A stretch of 64,000 bases of DNA, taken from positions 17,617-81,616 of the forward strand of contig CAUJFI010000110.1 in the NCBI GenBank assembly GCA_963170125.1, read 5' to 3'. This DNA comes from Deinococcota bacterium (GTDB lineage Bacteria > Deinococcota > Deinococci > Deinococcales > Trueperaceae). Shown piece by piece: positions 42,640 to 52,752 of this stretch. The notes beneath the pieces are model-generated. The model was not told where the DNA came from and made no database searches. It saw only the letters and a list, made by a program, of their open reading frames with translations. A program made the position numbers and the translations under genes. Positions within the stretch are counted from its first letter, which is position 1; the number at the start of each line of letters is the position of its first letter.

Positions 42640-43101
42640 CTAGCGGAGCGCGGGCTCCAGGACCGTGAAGGTCAAGTAGTCCTGCAACGTGTGCGTGTCT
42701 ACCGAGAGCACGCGCCACATGAGCACGTAACTGCCCGGGGCGAGGGGCTCGGCCGGCGTCAACGTCACCCTGGCCGACCGTCCCTGACCCGGAGCCAGCT
42801 CGAACGCGACGGCGCGGTCGTCCGGCCCGGAGGTACCGATCACCTCGGTCACGAGAAGGGCGGCCATGCCGTTGAGCTTGGCCGCGTGATTCTCATCGGC
42901 TACGTCGGGGGCGTTCTCGAGCCTGAACAGCTTGAAGGTGGAGAAGCCGACCTCGAGCTCCTCGCTGAACTCCAGGACGAGCGTTCCCGGCGCGGCCTCC
43001 AACACGGAGCCGTCCGCGGGCGTGGAGCTCTCCAGGTAGGCGTGCGCCTGCGCGAACCCGAGGAGCGCGGCCGCCGCCAGGACCAGGCCGGCGCGCCTCA
43101 T
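42640..43101 (-). CDS. CopC domain-containing copper-binding protein
   Basis: The 153-residue exported protein has a signal peptide ending FAQA. The mature N-terminus HAYLESSTPADGSVL carries the His of the CopC copper site. The fold continues with LVLEFSEELEVGFSTFKLF and closes with YVLMWRVLSVDTHTLQDYLTFTV, which holds the Asp-x-His ligands. It lacks the CopD membrane part. It is the last gene of a three-gene unit and overlaps the preceding gene by four bases (ATGA). A role in periplasmic copper handling is supported by the family and fits its small exported neighbours. Confidence 0.88.
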   Translation of the reverse strand: MRRAGLVLAAAALLGFAQAHAYLESSTPADGSVLEAAPGTLVLEFSEELEVGFSTFKLFRLENAPDVADENHAAKLNGMAALLVTEVIGTSGPDDRAVAFELAPGQGRSARVTLTPAEPLAPGSYVLMWRVLSVDTHTLQDYLTFTVLEPALR

Positions 43102-43577
43102 GGCGCGGTGCTGGTGGGCGTCGCGGTGGTGGGAACCGTGATGACGGCGGCGTCGAGCACCGCCGGGTCGCTGTGCGCCGGCTTGTCGAAGCTGGCTTCG
43201 AAGCTGGCGTCCCCGATGAAGCCGCCGACCCTGAACGTGTAGTTGCCCTGGACGGAAGGGATGAAGTTGCCCGCGTACCAGCCTGCCTTCGCCGCGTTGG
43301 CCCGCAGCGTGAGGGTGAGCTCGCTGCCGTCCGGCGCCACGATGACGGCCGTGAGGCTCTTCTCGAGCCCCGCCACGGCCTCGCCGTTCGCGTTCCGAAC
43401 CGCGAGGTCGATGCCGTTCACCTGGCCGGTGTAGGCGGGGTTCACGAGGAGGCCGACTATGACTGTGTAGGCGCCCTCCAGGACGGCGACGGATTGGTGG
43501 GCGTAGGCGGCGGAGGCGAGGGCGAGGGCGGCGAGGGTGCTGGCGAGGGCGGTGGTGATCCGGCGTCTTCTAGTCAT
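43098..43577 (-). CDS. Secreted Ig-like protein of a CopC-linked cluster
   Basis: The 159-residue protein has a signal peptide (TLAALALASAAYA) and a mature start HQSVAVLEGAYTVIVGLLVNP. A beta-rich body follows (VNGIDLAVRNANGEAVAGLE, GWYAGNFIPSVQGNYTFRVGG) and a Thr/Pro tail. The arrangement resembles FixH/YtkA-like domains, which appear next to copper proteins, but I do not assign a family firmly. A His at the mature N-terminus and one near the end (KPAHSDPA) could bind metal. It overlaps genes on both sides by four bases (ATGA at 43098; GTGA-type at 43574), so the cluster is tightly coupled. Confidence 0.75.
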   Translation of the reverse strand: MTRRRRITTALASTLAALALASAAYAHQSVAVLEGAYTVIVGLLVNPAYTGQVNGIDLAVRNANGEAVAGLEKSLTAVIVAPDGSELTLTLRANAAKAGWYAGNFIPSVQGNYTFRVGGFIGDASFEASFDKPAHSDPAVLDAAVITVPTTATPTSTAP

Positions 43578-44026
43578 GGGGTTGCTCCTGACGGGATGGA
43601 GTGGCTCGCCCGACCCGCACGGGCCCGCGTCGAAACGCGGCGTGCCGGGCCGGTCGCGGTCTGAGTGTGGCCATCGGGCGTGAGTGGCGGCTGGAGGACG
43701 ATCGGCCGCGAGGGTGGCCCGCGGGCCAACGTCGGCTCATGCAGCCACGACCGGAGCCGCGGCTCTAGCCGAGGCGGCAGCGCATGAACAGGGGACCGCA
43801 CGGGAACAGCGCCTACGTCGGCGAGCGGTATGGCCGCGCTGAGCAGGCCGACCTGCTGCAGGTTGTGGACGTGCTCGGGCGTGCCTTCCGGATGCTGGTG
43901 GCCGGGGAACTCGGTTCTGGCCGCCCAACTAGGCAGGCTCACGAACAGGAGCAGCAGGGTGCAGATGAAGTGCGCGGCCGCGCCCGCTCGCAACGCTCGT
44001 GCCTGTCGTGCCGTGAACGTCAGCAT
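43574..44026 (-). CDS. Small exported His-containing hypothetical protein
   Basis: From ATG 44026 this protein has 150 residues. A hydrophobic helix AAAHFICTLLLLFVSLPSWA forms a signal or anchor. The His-rich stretch FPGHQHPEGTPEHVHNLQQV follows, holding four His in 13 residues, and then a Pro/Arg-rich tail. I do not recognise the family. The His cluster and the tight linkage to the CopC-type gene suggest metal binding. GGAGA directly precedes ATG 44026. ATG 44044 is an alternative start. It overlaps the next gene by four bases. Confidence 0.6.
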   Translation of the reverse strand: MLTFTARQARALRAGAAAHFICTLLLLFVSLPSWAARTEFPGHQHPEGTPEHVHNLQQVGLLSAAIPLADVGAVPVRSPVHALPPRLEPRLRSWLHEPTLARGPPSRPIVLQPPLTPDGHTQTATGPARRVSTRARAGRASHSIPSGATP

Positions 44027-44245
44027 TCTCCGACTTGCGAGCATACGTGCATTCGTGCGTGAGCGCTGTTCAAGTGCTCTTGCAACCCGGTGCCCGAGGC
44101 CTTGGGTTGGCCCAGCGGGAGCGGCCCCACCTACCGCCGTGCGGACACGACGCTTCTGCGCCACCGACAGCGGTCACGGAGACTCCTGTCAGAGCCCTCT
44201 ATGCTGGCCTCCAGAACCCATCCTGACGTGTTGGAGGTCGCGAGC

Positions 44246-44725
44246 ATGACCGACGTTCCGAGGAGCATGAGGATCCCGGTAGGCGAGGACAGGCTTGGCC
44301 GGAGCCGGTCCGTGTTCGGCGTGATGCCGTTCGCGATCAAGGTCTCCTCCCGAGACAGTGGGGGCGCCTCTCTCGTGATCGAGCAGGCGAACGCCTACCG
44401 CGGAGGGCCGCCTCGACACCTTCACCACGACCAGGACGAGTGGTTCTACGTGGTCGAGGGCGAGTACGTCATCAGCATCGGCGAGGAGACGCACCGCCTC
44501 ATGCCCGGCGACTCCGTGCTGGCTCCGCGGCGCGTCCCTCATGCGTGGGCGTTGGTCGGGCATGCGCCAGGGCGCATGGTCATCGCGTTCTGGCCGGCCG
44601 GGAGGATGGAGGAGTTCTTCGATGCGGCCGTCGAACTCGACGACACCCCCGCGCCGGATGTGGCGCGCCCACTGTTCGCCGCGTACGGCATGGAGGTCGT
44701 GGGTCCGCCGCTAGTCGTGGAGTAG
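44246..44725 (+). CDS. Cupin domain protein
   Basis: The 159-residue protein has a single cupin barrel with motif 1 GGPPRHLHHDQDEWFYVVEG (three His and a Glu as metal ligands) and motif 2 MPGDSVLAPRRVPHAW (fourth His). Such proteins may be dioxygenases, isomerases or sugar-binding proteins, and the activity is not evident. A GGAGG lies about 11 nt before the ATG. TATGCT at 44210-44215 may be its -10. The 219-nt gap to the divergent His-rich gene shows nothing else. Confidence 0.88.
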   Translation: MTDVPRSMRIPVGEDRLGRSRSVFGVMPFAIKVSSRDSGGASLVIEQANAYRGGPPRHLHHDQDEWFYVVEGEYVISIGEETHRLMPGDSVLAPRRVPHAWALVGHAPGRMVIAFWPAGRMEEFFDAAVELDDTPAPDVARPLFAAYGMEVVGPPLVVE

Positions 44726-44826
44726 GCACGCGGCGCGGGTCTGTTCAGGCTTCCTGCGCGTCCGGGACGGCCCCGTGAGGCGCAACGCGTCGGTTCGCCG
44801 CGGTTCCGGAGTAGGTTGATGCGCCC

Positions 44827-45381
44827 ATGAGAGAGTCGGCTCCCACGGTCGAGATACGACCGGCCGTCGCGGCGGACGCCCCGGCCATCGCCCAGGTACA
44901 CGTGACGACGTGGCGCGAGACCTACGCCGGGCTGCTGCCAGACGACCTGTTGGCGGGCCTGTCCGTCGAGCGGCGCGAGGCCCAATGGGCGGCTCAGATA
45001 GCCGTCGCCGACGCGCCTGGCAACACCAGCCGCGTACTGGTCGCGACGGCGCCAGGCCGGGGCGTAGTGGGCTTCGCGTCCTGCGGGCCGGAGCGCGAAC
45101 CGGAGCACGGGTTCGACGCCGAGCTCTACACCATCTACCTGTTGGCCGAGTTCCACGGCCGCGGCATCGGTAGGGAGCTCTTCGTGCGCACGTGCGAGCA
45201 GGCGGTCGCCGTCGGGTTCCGGTCGCTGCGCCTCTGGGTGCTGGAGGGCAACCCCACGGCCGGCTTCTACGCTCACCTCGGCGGGGAGCCGGTCGGTCGG
45301 AAGGGCCTCGTCCTGGGCGACGGCTCGTACTTCGAGACGGCGTTCGGCTGGCGCGACCTCTCGACCCTCACCCCGCGCTAG
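44827..45381 (+). CDS. GNAT family N-acetyltransferase
   Basis: The 184-residue protein starts with IRPAVAADAPAIAQVHVTTW and has the acetyl-CoA loop LLAEFHGRGIGRELFVR (Q/R-x2-G-x-G/A) and LWVLEGNPTAGFYAHLGGEPVG. These match the GNAT fold. The WRETYAGLLPDDLLAGLS stretch is common in GNATs acting on small molecules or proteins of unknown type. A TAGGTT lies 9 nt before the ATG. It stands alone upstream of tRNA-Leu. Confidence 0.92.
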   Translation: MRESAPTVEIRPAVAADAPAIAQVHVTTWRETYAGLLPDDLLAGLSVERREAQWAAQIAVADAPGNTSRVLVATAPGRGVVGFASCGPEREPEHGFDAELYTIYLLAEFHGRGIGRELFVRTCEQAVAVGFRSLRLWVLEGNPTAGFYAHLGGEPVGRKGLVLGDGSYFETAFGWRDLSTLTPR

Positions 45382-45417
45382 GGACCCGGTGCCGCCGGTC
45401 GAGGTCGCCCTGCACGC

Positions 45418-45447
45418 TTGACGCCCCGCCTCCGCGGGCGATATCAT
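45418..45447 (+). promoter_or_regulatory. Promoter of tRNA-Leu, TTGACG-18 bp-TATCAT
   Basis: TTGACG at 45418-45423 and TATCAT at 45442-45447 are separated by 18 bp, close to the sigma-70 consensus. It is the clearest -35/-10 pair I found in the window. It begins 46 nt upstream of the mature tRNA end. Confidence 0.75.
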
Positions 45448-45492
45448 CGTTTTCGCCTTGTGGACGGTGTTGCAAGCGTTCACGGCGCCCGA

Positions 45493-45579
45493 GCCGAGGT
45501 GGCGGAATAGGTAGACGCGCCAGCTTGAGGGGCTGGTGGCCGCAAGGCTGTAGGGGTTCAAGTCCCCTCCTCGGCACCA
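45493..45579 (+). tRNA. tRNA-Leu (anticodon GAG)
   Basis: The 87-nt gene has an acceptor stem GCCGAGG/CCTCGGC and an encoded 3' CCA-type end (ACCA). The D-arm is GGCGGAATAGGTAGACGCGC, the anticodon loop CTTGAGG (anticodon GAG, reading CUC/CUU) and the T-arm GGGGTTCAAGTCCCC. The long variable arm TGGCCGCAAGGCTG is typical of leucine tRNAs. Confidence 0.96.
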
Positions 45580-45597
45580 AGGAAATGGCGAACCGCG

Positions 45598-45629
45598 AGG
45601 TGGGACCGACGATTTTGTCGGTCCCACCT
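45598..45629 (+). terminator. Terminator hairpin after tRNA-Leu
   Basis: AGGTGGGACCGAC at 45598-45610 pairs exactly with 45617-45629 around the loop GATTTT, giving a 13-bp stem 18 nt after the tRNA. The following sequence is only mildly T-rich (TTCGCTTGG). From 45630 to 45780 I see no gene. Confidence 0.7.
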
Positions 45630-45780
45630 TCGCTTGGTGAGCGGCGCGAGGCTTGATGAACGGGGCGAAAGCGGCCCTCGTTGCGCCGATCGGAGGCCCG
45701 CACCGCCGGTGCGGCCAAAGCCCGTGCGCCCGCGGTGGACTTCCGCCTATCCCGCTGGGAGCCGCCTGGGTGGCGCGTGA

Positions 45781-45786
45781 TAGCTT
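45781..45786 (+). promoter_or_regulatory. -10 element TAGCTT, leaderless spacing
   Basis: TAGCTT ends 5 nt before ATG 45792 of the DinG-like helicase gene. It supports this start over in-frame upstream positions. Confidence 0.45.
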
Positions 45787-45791
45787 GGCCC

Positions 45792-47399
45792 ATGCCGCTG
45801 GTCAACCGTCGCCTCGGAGCCGATCGCGAAGCCGATCACGGCAGCAGCAGGGGTCAGCCACCCGCGAGCTTCCCCTTCCCCCGCTTCCGGCCGGGGCAGG
45901 GCGAGGCGCTGACGCGCGCGCGCGAGGCGTTCGCGGAAGGCAAGCGTTTCGTGGTCATCGAGGCGCCCACCGGCGCGGGGAAGAGCGCCGTCGCGGTCAC
46001 GCTCGCGCGCGAGGCCAACTCGGCGTTCGTGCTCACCAACCAGAAGGTCCTGCAAGACCAGTACGTCCGCGACTTCCCCGACCTGGCCCTCCTAAAGGGG
46101 CGGGCCAACTACGACTGCCTCGTGGCGCCCACGCACGCCGCTGCCGCCCCATGCATCGTCGGTCGGCGCTTCCCCCAGTGCGACGACTGCCCGTACTTCA
46201 CGGCCAAGGACGTCGCCATGCAGGCGAACGTCGCCACGCTCAACTACGCGTACTACCTGGCGGAACTCAACTACGCCGGCGGCTTCGCCCCTCGCGAGCT
46301 CCTGATCCTGGACGAGGCGCACAACGCCGAGGGCGCGCTCATGAACTTCGTGCAGGTCGTCCTGAGCGAGGGCGCGCTCTTGCGCGCCGGCCTGCAGCGC
46401 CCTTTGCCGCCCGACCTGGGCGACGAGCTCGCCTTCGAGTTCGCCGAGCTGCTCCTGCCCGAGCTGCGCGAGCGGTCCACGGCCGTCGAGCTGCTCATCA
46501 AGCAGGAGGCCAGCGAGGAGGCCTCGCTGCAGCACCTGAAGACGAAGCAGTGGCTCGACGGGCAGGCCGGCCGCATCGAGCTCCTCCTCAACAGCCATGA
46601 GTCCGGCGAGGTCGACTGGGTCGTCGAGCGCCGCGTCGAGCGCGACGGCGCCGGAATCGTCTTCAAGCCCATCGAGGTCGCGGCCCTGGCGAACGAGTTC
46701 CTGTTCGCCTACGCCGACAAGGTCCTGATGCTCTCGGCCACGATCCTCGACGCGCCCACGTTCCTACGTAGCCTCGGCATCGAGCCCGAGGAGGCGGAGG
46801 TCATCGCGGTGCCGTCGACCTTCCCGCCGGAGAACCGCCCGATCGTGGTGTGGCCGGTCGCGCGCCTCACCCGTCACTACCAGGACCGCGACCTGCCGCT
46901 GCTCGCCAAGGCCGTCAACGAGCTCGCCCTGCGGCACGAGGACGAGAAGGGCGTCGTGCACGCGCACTCCTACAAGATCGCGAGCTATCTGGCCAAGAAC
47001 CTCGACGCGGAGGTGCGCTGGCGCGTCGTCACCCACGAGGGCGCGAGCGGCAGGGAGGCGGCGCTCGCCAGGCACTTGGCCGCTTCCGAGCCGACCATCC
47101 TGCTCACGCCGAGCATGACGGAGGGTATCGACCTGGCCGAGGACCTCTCGCGCTGGCAAGTGCTCTGCAAGGTGCCGTACCCGTACCTCGGTGACAAGCA
47201 GGTCGCGGCCCGCATGGAACGCGACCGCGACTGGTACGATTGGCGCACGACCTTGAGCGTCGTGCAGGCCTACGGGCGAAGCGTCAGGAGCGAGGAGGAC
47301 CAGGCGGTCACGTACCTGCTCGACGCCGACTTCCCGAACTTCCTCCGGCGGCAGTACCGGCGGCTGCCGCCCTGGTTCGTCGAGGCGCTCGAGAACTGA
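45792..47399 (+). CDS. DinG/XPD-like ATP-dependent DNA helicase
   Basis: The 535-residue superfamily 2 helicase has a Q-motif-like FPRFRPGQGEAL, Walker A IEAPTGAGKSAVAVTLA and motif Ia LTNQKVLQDQYVRDF. An iron-sulfur region has four Cys (NYDCLVAP, APCIVGRRFPQCDDCPYF, about residues 110-140). It also has DEAH box LILDEAHNAEG, KVLMLSATILDAP and the C-terminal motif VVQAYGRSVRSEEDQAVTYLLD. These are features of XPD/DinG-type 5'-3' helicases with a 4Fe-4S cluster. It unwinds DNA or R-loop structures in repair. It is shorter than E. coli DinG (about 716 residues). Confidence 0.92.
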   Translation: MPLVNRRLGADREADHGSSRGQPPASFPFPRFRPGQGEALTRAREAFAEGKRFVVIEAPTGAGKSAVAVTLAREANSAFVLTNQKVLQDQYVRDFPDLALLKGRANYDCLVAPTHAAAAPCIVGRRFPQCDDCPYFTAKDVAMQANVATLNYAYYLAELNYAGGFAPRELLILDEAHNAEGALMNFVQVVLSEGALLRAGLQRPLPPDLGDELAFEFAELLLPELRERSTAVELLIKQEASEEASLQHLKTKQWLDGQAGRIELLLNSHESGEVDWVVERRVERDGAGIVFKPIEVAALANEFLFAYADKVLMLSATILDAPTFLRSLGIEPEEAEVIAVPSTFPPENRPIVVWPVARLTRHYQDRDLPLLAKAVNELALRHEDEKGVVHAHSYKIASYLAKNLDAEVRWRVVTHEGASGREAALARHLAASEPTILLTPSMTEGIDLAEDLSRWQVLCKVPYPYLGDKQVAARMERDRDWYDWRTTLSVVQAYGRSVRSEEDQAVTYLLDADFPNFLRRQYRRLPPWFVEALEN

Positions 47400-47423
47400 G
47401 GGCGGGCAGGCTCGCGGCCTCGA

Positions 47424-47879
47424 TCAGGCGAACGGGAGGCGCGTCTGGCGCTCGAGGTTCGTGCGCAGCACCATCGTCGTCTCGGTGCGCTCGACGCCCT
47501 CGGTGGTGAAGAGGCGGTCGAGGAAGGCGTCGAGGGCGACGGTCGAGGCGAGGCGCACCTTGGCGATGAACGAGTACGTGCCAGCCACGGCGTGCAGCTC
47601 CTCGATCTCCGGGTACTCGAGGAGCCGTTCGACGAGCCGCTGGGCCGGCTTGCGCGGTTGCGGCGCTATGGCCACGTACGCCGTGATCGTCAGGCCGACG
47701 GCGACCGGGTCGATGTCGGCGTGGTAGCCGCGGATAACGCCGGCCTGCTCGAGCTTCTTGACCCGCTCACCGATGGCGGGGGCCGATAGCCCGACGGCCT
47801 TGGCCACCGAGGCGTGGGACGCTCGACCATCGACTAGCAAGATCTCCAGGATGCGGCGGTCCACGGCATCGAACTCCAT
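47424..47879 (-). CDS. Lrp/AsnC family transcriptional regulator
   Basis: The 151-residue protein from ATG 47879 has the N-terminal helix-turn-helix (MEFDAVDRRILEILLVDGRA, VAKAVGLSAPAIGERVKKLEQAGVI). A C-terminal RAM ligand domain follows (VGLTITAYVAIAPQP, YPEIEELHAVAGTYSFIAKVRL). It probably senses an amino acid and forms octamers. An upstream in-frame GTG was rejected because the TACATT element (47890-47895) lies between it and the ATG. It converges with the helicase gene and is divergent from the ymdB-type gene, sharing a short promoter region. Confidence 0.93.
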   Translation of the reverse strand: MEFDAVDRRILEILLVDGRASHASVAKAVGLSAPAIGERVKKLEQAGVIRGYHADIDPVAVGLTITAYVAIAPQPRKPAQRLVERLLEYPEIEELHAVAGTYSFIAKVRLASTVALDAFLDRLFTTEGVERTETTMVLRTNLERQTRLPFA

Positions 47880-47915
47880 GCTCAGGCCCGAATGTATCAC
47901 GTGTCCTGGCAGGGG

Positions 47916-47921
47916 TATCCT
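47916..47921 (+). promoter_or_regulatory. -10 element TATCCT, leaderless spacing
   Basis: TATCCT ends 5 nt before the GTG of the YmdB-type gene. No Shine-Dalgarno is present. Confidence 0.55.
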
Positions 47922-47926
47922 GCCGT

Positions 47927-48706
47927 GTGCGAGTCCTGTTCATCGGTGACGTGTTCGCCACCCCAGGCATGCGGGCAGCGCAGGCGTACCTGGGGGCGGT
48001 GCGGCACGAGTACGACTTCGTGATCGTCAACGGCGAGAACGCGGCCGGCGGCTTCGGCATCACCCGCCGCCACTTCGAGCAGCTCCGCTCGGCTGGCGCC
48101 GACGTCGTCACGCTCGGCAACCATGCCTTCGATCAGTCCGAGGTAGTCCCCCTGCTCGAGGAGACGCCGCGTCTGCTCCGCGCCGCCAACTTCCCGCCCG
48201 GCACGCCCGGGCTCGGCTGGGCGGCGTACGACGTGCCGAGCGGCGGTCGCATCGTGGTGGCGCAGCTGATGGGCCGGGTCTTCATGGACCCGCTCGACGA
48301 CCCGTACCGGGTGGTTGACGCGATCCTCGAGGAGGTCCCGAGCGGCGTGCCCGTCATCGTCGACTTTCACGCCGAGGCGACGAGCGAGAAGAAGGTCATG
48401 GGCTACCACCTCGCCGGGCGCGTGAGCGCCGTCCTTGGCACGCACACGCACGTCACCACCGCCGACGAGCAGGTGTTCAAAGGCACCGCCTACATCACGG
48501 ACGTCGGCATGACGGGCGTGCAGGGCTCCTCGATCGGCATGGCGTTCGAGGAGGTGCACACCCGCTTCGTCACGAAGCTACCGGCCAAGTACCGGCCGGC
48601 CGCCGGGCAGGCGAGCGTGAGCGCGGTGGCCATCGAGCTGGACGGGGCGAGGGCCGTAGCGGTGACCCGCCTGCGCTGGGAGCACGGCGACAAGGACCCG
48701 GAGTGA
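47927..48706 (+). CDS. YmdB-type metallophosphoesterase (TIGR00282 family)
   Basis: The 259-residue protein starts VRVLFIGDVFATPGMRAAQAY (metal-binding Asp) and has VIVNGENAAGGFGITRRH, VVTLGNHAFDQSEV (GNH motif), VIVDFHAEATSEKKVMGYHLAG and VLGTHTHVTTADEQV. These match YmdB, which in Bacillus hydrolyses cyclic nucleotides and affects biofilm and RNA processing. It is cytoplasmic. The GTG start has a TATCCT 5 nt upstream. It is followed by a 25-codon ORF linking it to ppc. Confidence 0.94.
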   Translation: MRVLFIGDVFATPGMRAAQAYLGAVRHEYDFVIVNGENAAGGFGITRRHFEQLRSAGADVVTLGNHAFDQSEVVPLLEETPRLLRAANFPPGTPGLGWAAYDVPSGGRIVVAQLMGRVFMDPLDDPYRVVDAILEEVPSGVPVIVDFHAEATSEKKVMGYHLAGRVSAVLGTHTHVTTADEQVFKGTAYITDVGMTGVQGSSIGMAFEEVHTRFVTKLPAKYRPAAGQASVSAVAIELDGARAVAVTRLRWEHGDKDPE

Positions 48707-48779
48707 TGGCCGACCGGGCGATCGACAGGCCGGCCAAGGCCGGACCGCGCCGGCAGCGCGGCGACGTGGACGCGCCGTC

Positions 48780-48783
<4 letters not shown>
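48706..48783 (+). CDS. Tiny 25-codon ORF bridging the YmdB-type gene and ppc
   Basis: An ORF beginning MADRAIDRPAKAGPRR and ending DVDAPS starts on an ATG that overlaps the upstream stop (TGATG). It ends on a TGA that overlaps the ppc ATG (ATGA). No other ribosome binding site lies directly before ppc. It may be a translation relay rather than a functional peptide, or a chance frame in GC-rich DNA. Confidence 0.3.
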
Positions 48784-51509
<2,726 letters not shown>

Positions 51510-51602
51510 TCAGACTGGTCGGACCAATACCGCCGCGCTACGCGTTTCTCATGTGCGGCGCGCTAGCATGGCGCAAGCTGTAAACCGCGCAAGGAGCGTG
51601 GA

Positions 51603-52319
51603 ATGACTGTTACTGAGCTACTCCTAAGCGGCGGACCGATCCTCGTCATCATCATCTTGGTATCGATCTACGCCGTCTACCTCTTCGTCGAGCGGCTACT
51701 GAAGCTCAACCGCGAGCGCTCCGACACCTCGAGCCTCATGTTGCGGGTCAACGCCGCGGTACGCGAGCGCGACCTCGACTCCGCGCTCGACGCTTGTGAG
51801 CGCCACGGCGGACCGACCGCGCGGGTCCTGAAGGCGGCCCTGGAGCGGCTGCCGTACGGCAGGCCGGCGGTGGAAGCGGCGTTCGAGGAGGCCACCATCA
51901 GCGAGGAGCAGAACCTCACGCGCGGGCTGACCCCGCTCGCGATCATGGCCAAGATCCTCCCCATGCTCGGCCTTCTCGGCACCGTGACGGGCATGATCAT
52001 CTCATTCTCGGAGATCTCCTTGCACGGCTCGGGTGACGCCGGGCAGCTGGCCTACGGCATCGGTCAGGCGCTCGTGACGACGGCTGCCGGCCTCATCGTC
52101 GCCATCCCCGTCCTCGTCGGCCACGGTTACCTGAACAGCCTAGTGTCCAAGCTCCTCGGCGACATCGACAAGCGCCGCGAGGAGTTGATGGGCAACATCG
52201 TGCGAGCCGTCGCCGACAGGCGCGAGGAGGCCGGCACGACGACCTACAGGCAAGGCGGCGAGCATCCAGCCGAACGCAACGTGGACATGCGTGGGGTGCG
52301 TCCGGCCCCACAGGCCTGA
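51603..52319 (+). CDS. ExbB/TolQ family proton-channel subunit
   Basis: The 238-residue membrane protein has a first helix GGPILVIIILVSIYAVYLFVERL and a cytoplasmic loop (RVNAAVRERDLDSALDACERHGG). Two long helices follow, ITPLAIMAKILPMLGLLGTVTGMI (with the GLLGTVTGM pore motif) and GIGQALVTTAAGLIVAIPVLVGHGYL. It forms the pentameric stator that, with ExbD, uses the proton motive force to move a TonB/TolA-type partner. AAGGAG precedes the ATG. It is first of a three-gene unit whose third gene encodes a TonB-anchored protein. Confidence 0.94.
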   Translation: MTVTELLLSGGPILVIIILVSIYAVYLFVERLLKLNRERSDTSSLMLRVNAAVRERDLDSALDACERHGGPTARVLKAALERLPYGRPAVEAAFEEATISEEQNLTRGLTPLAIMAKILPMLGLLGTVTGMIISFSEISLHGSGDAGQLAYGIGQALVTTAAGLIVAIPVLVGHGYLNSLVSKLLGDIDKRREELMGNIVRAVADRREEAGTTTYRQGGEHPAERNVDMRGVRPAPQA

Positions 52320-52322
52320 ACC

Positions 52323-52736
52323 GTGTCACGAGCGCGACTTAGACGCGGGCGGGGGCTCGCCATCGATCCGGAGCTCGACCTCACGCCGATGGTCGACGTC
52401 GTGTTCCTGCTCATCATCTTCTTCATGGTCTCGACAACGTTCATCACGGTGGAGACGGGCTTGCCCGTCGACCTGCCCGACGCCCAGATGAGCGTAGCCG
52501 AGCCGGCGAACCTGCCGACCGTGACGGTCATGAAGGACGGCGCCGTGTACTTCGCCGGCGCCCGTGTGAGCGAGGCCGAACTCGTCGAGCTGGTCAGGAC
52601 CGAGATCAACCGCTCCGGCAACTCGACCATCGTCCTGCGTGCCGACAGGGAACTCCCGCACGGCACCGCGGTGCGGATCATGGACCTCATCAAACAGGCC
52701 GGCGCCCAACGCATAGCCATCTCGACCGGCGGATGA
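52323..52736 (+). CDS. ExbD/TolR family protein
   Basis: The 137-residue protein has a cytoplasmic start (RLRRGRGLAIDPELDL), one membrane helix TPMVDVVFLLIIFFMVSTTF with the essential proton-carrying Asp, and a periplasmic domain (VTVMKDGAVYFAGARVSE, VLRADRELPHGTAVRIMDLIKQAGAQRIAIST). It starts with GTG three bases after exbB. It completes the proton-driven motor and is followed by the TonB-anchored DUF3048 gene 16 nt later. Confidence 0.94.
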   Translation: MSRARLRRGRGLAIDPELDLTPMVDVVFLLIIFFMVSTTFITVETGLPVDLPDAQMSVAEPANLPTVTVMKDGAVYFAGARVSEAELVELVRTEINRSGNSTIVLRADRELPHGTAVRIMDLIKQAGAQRIAISTGG

Positions 52737-52752
52737 TGGCGGGAGGGCCGGC

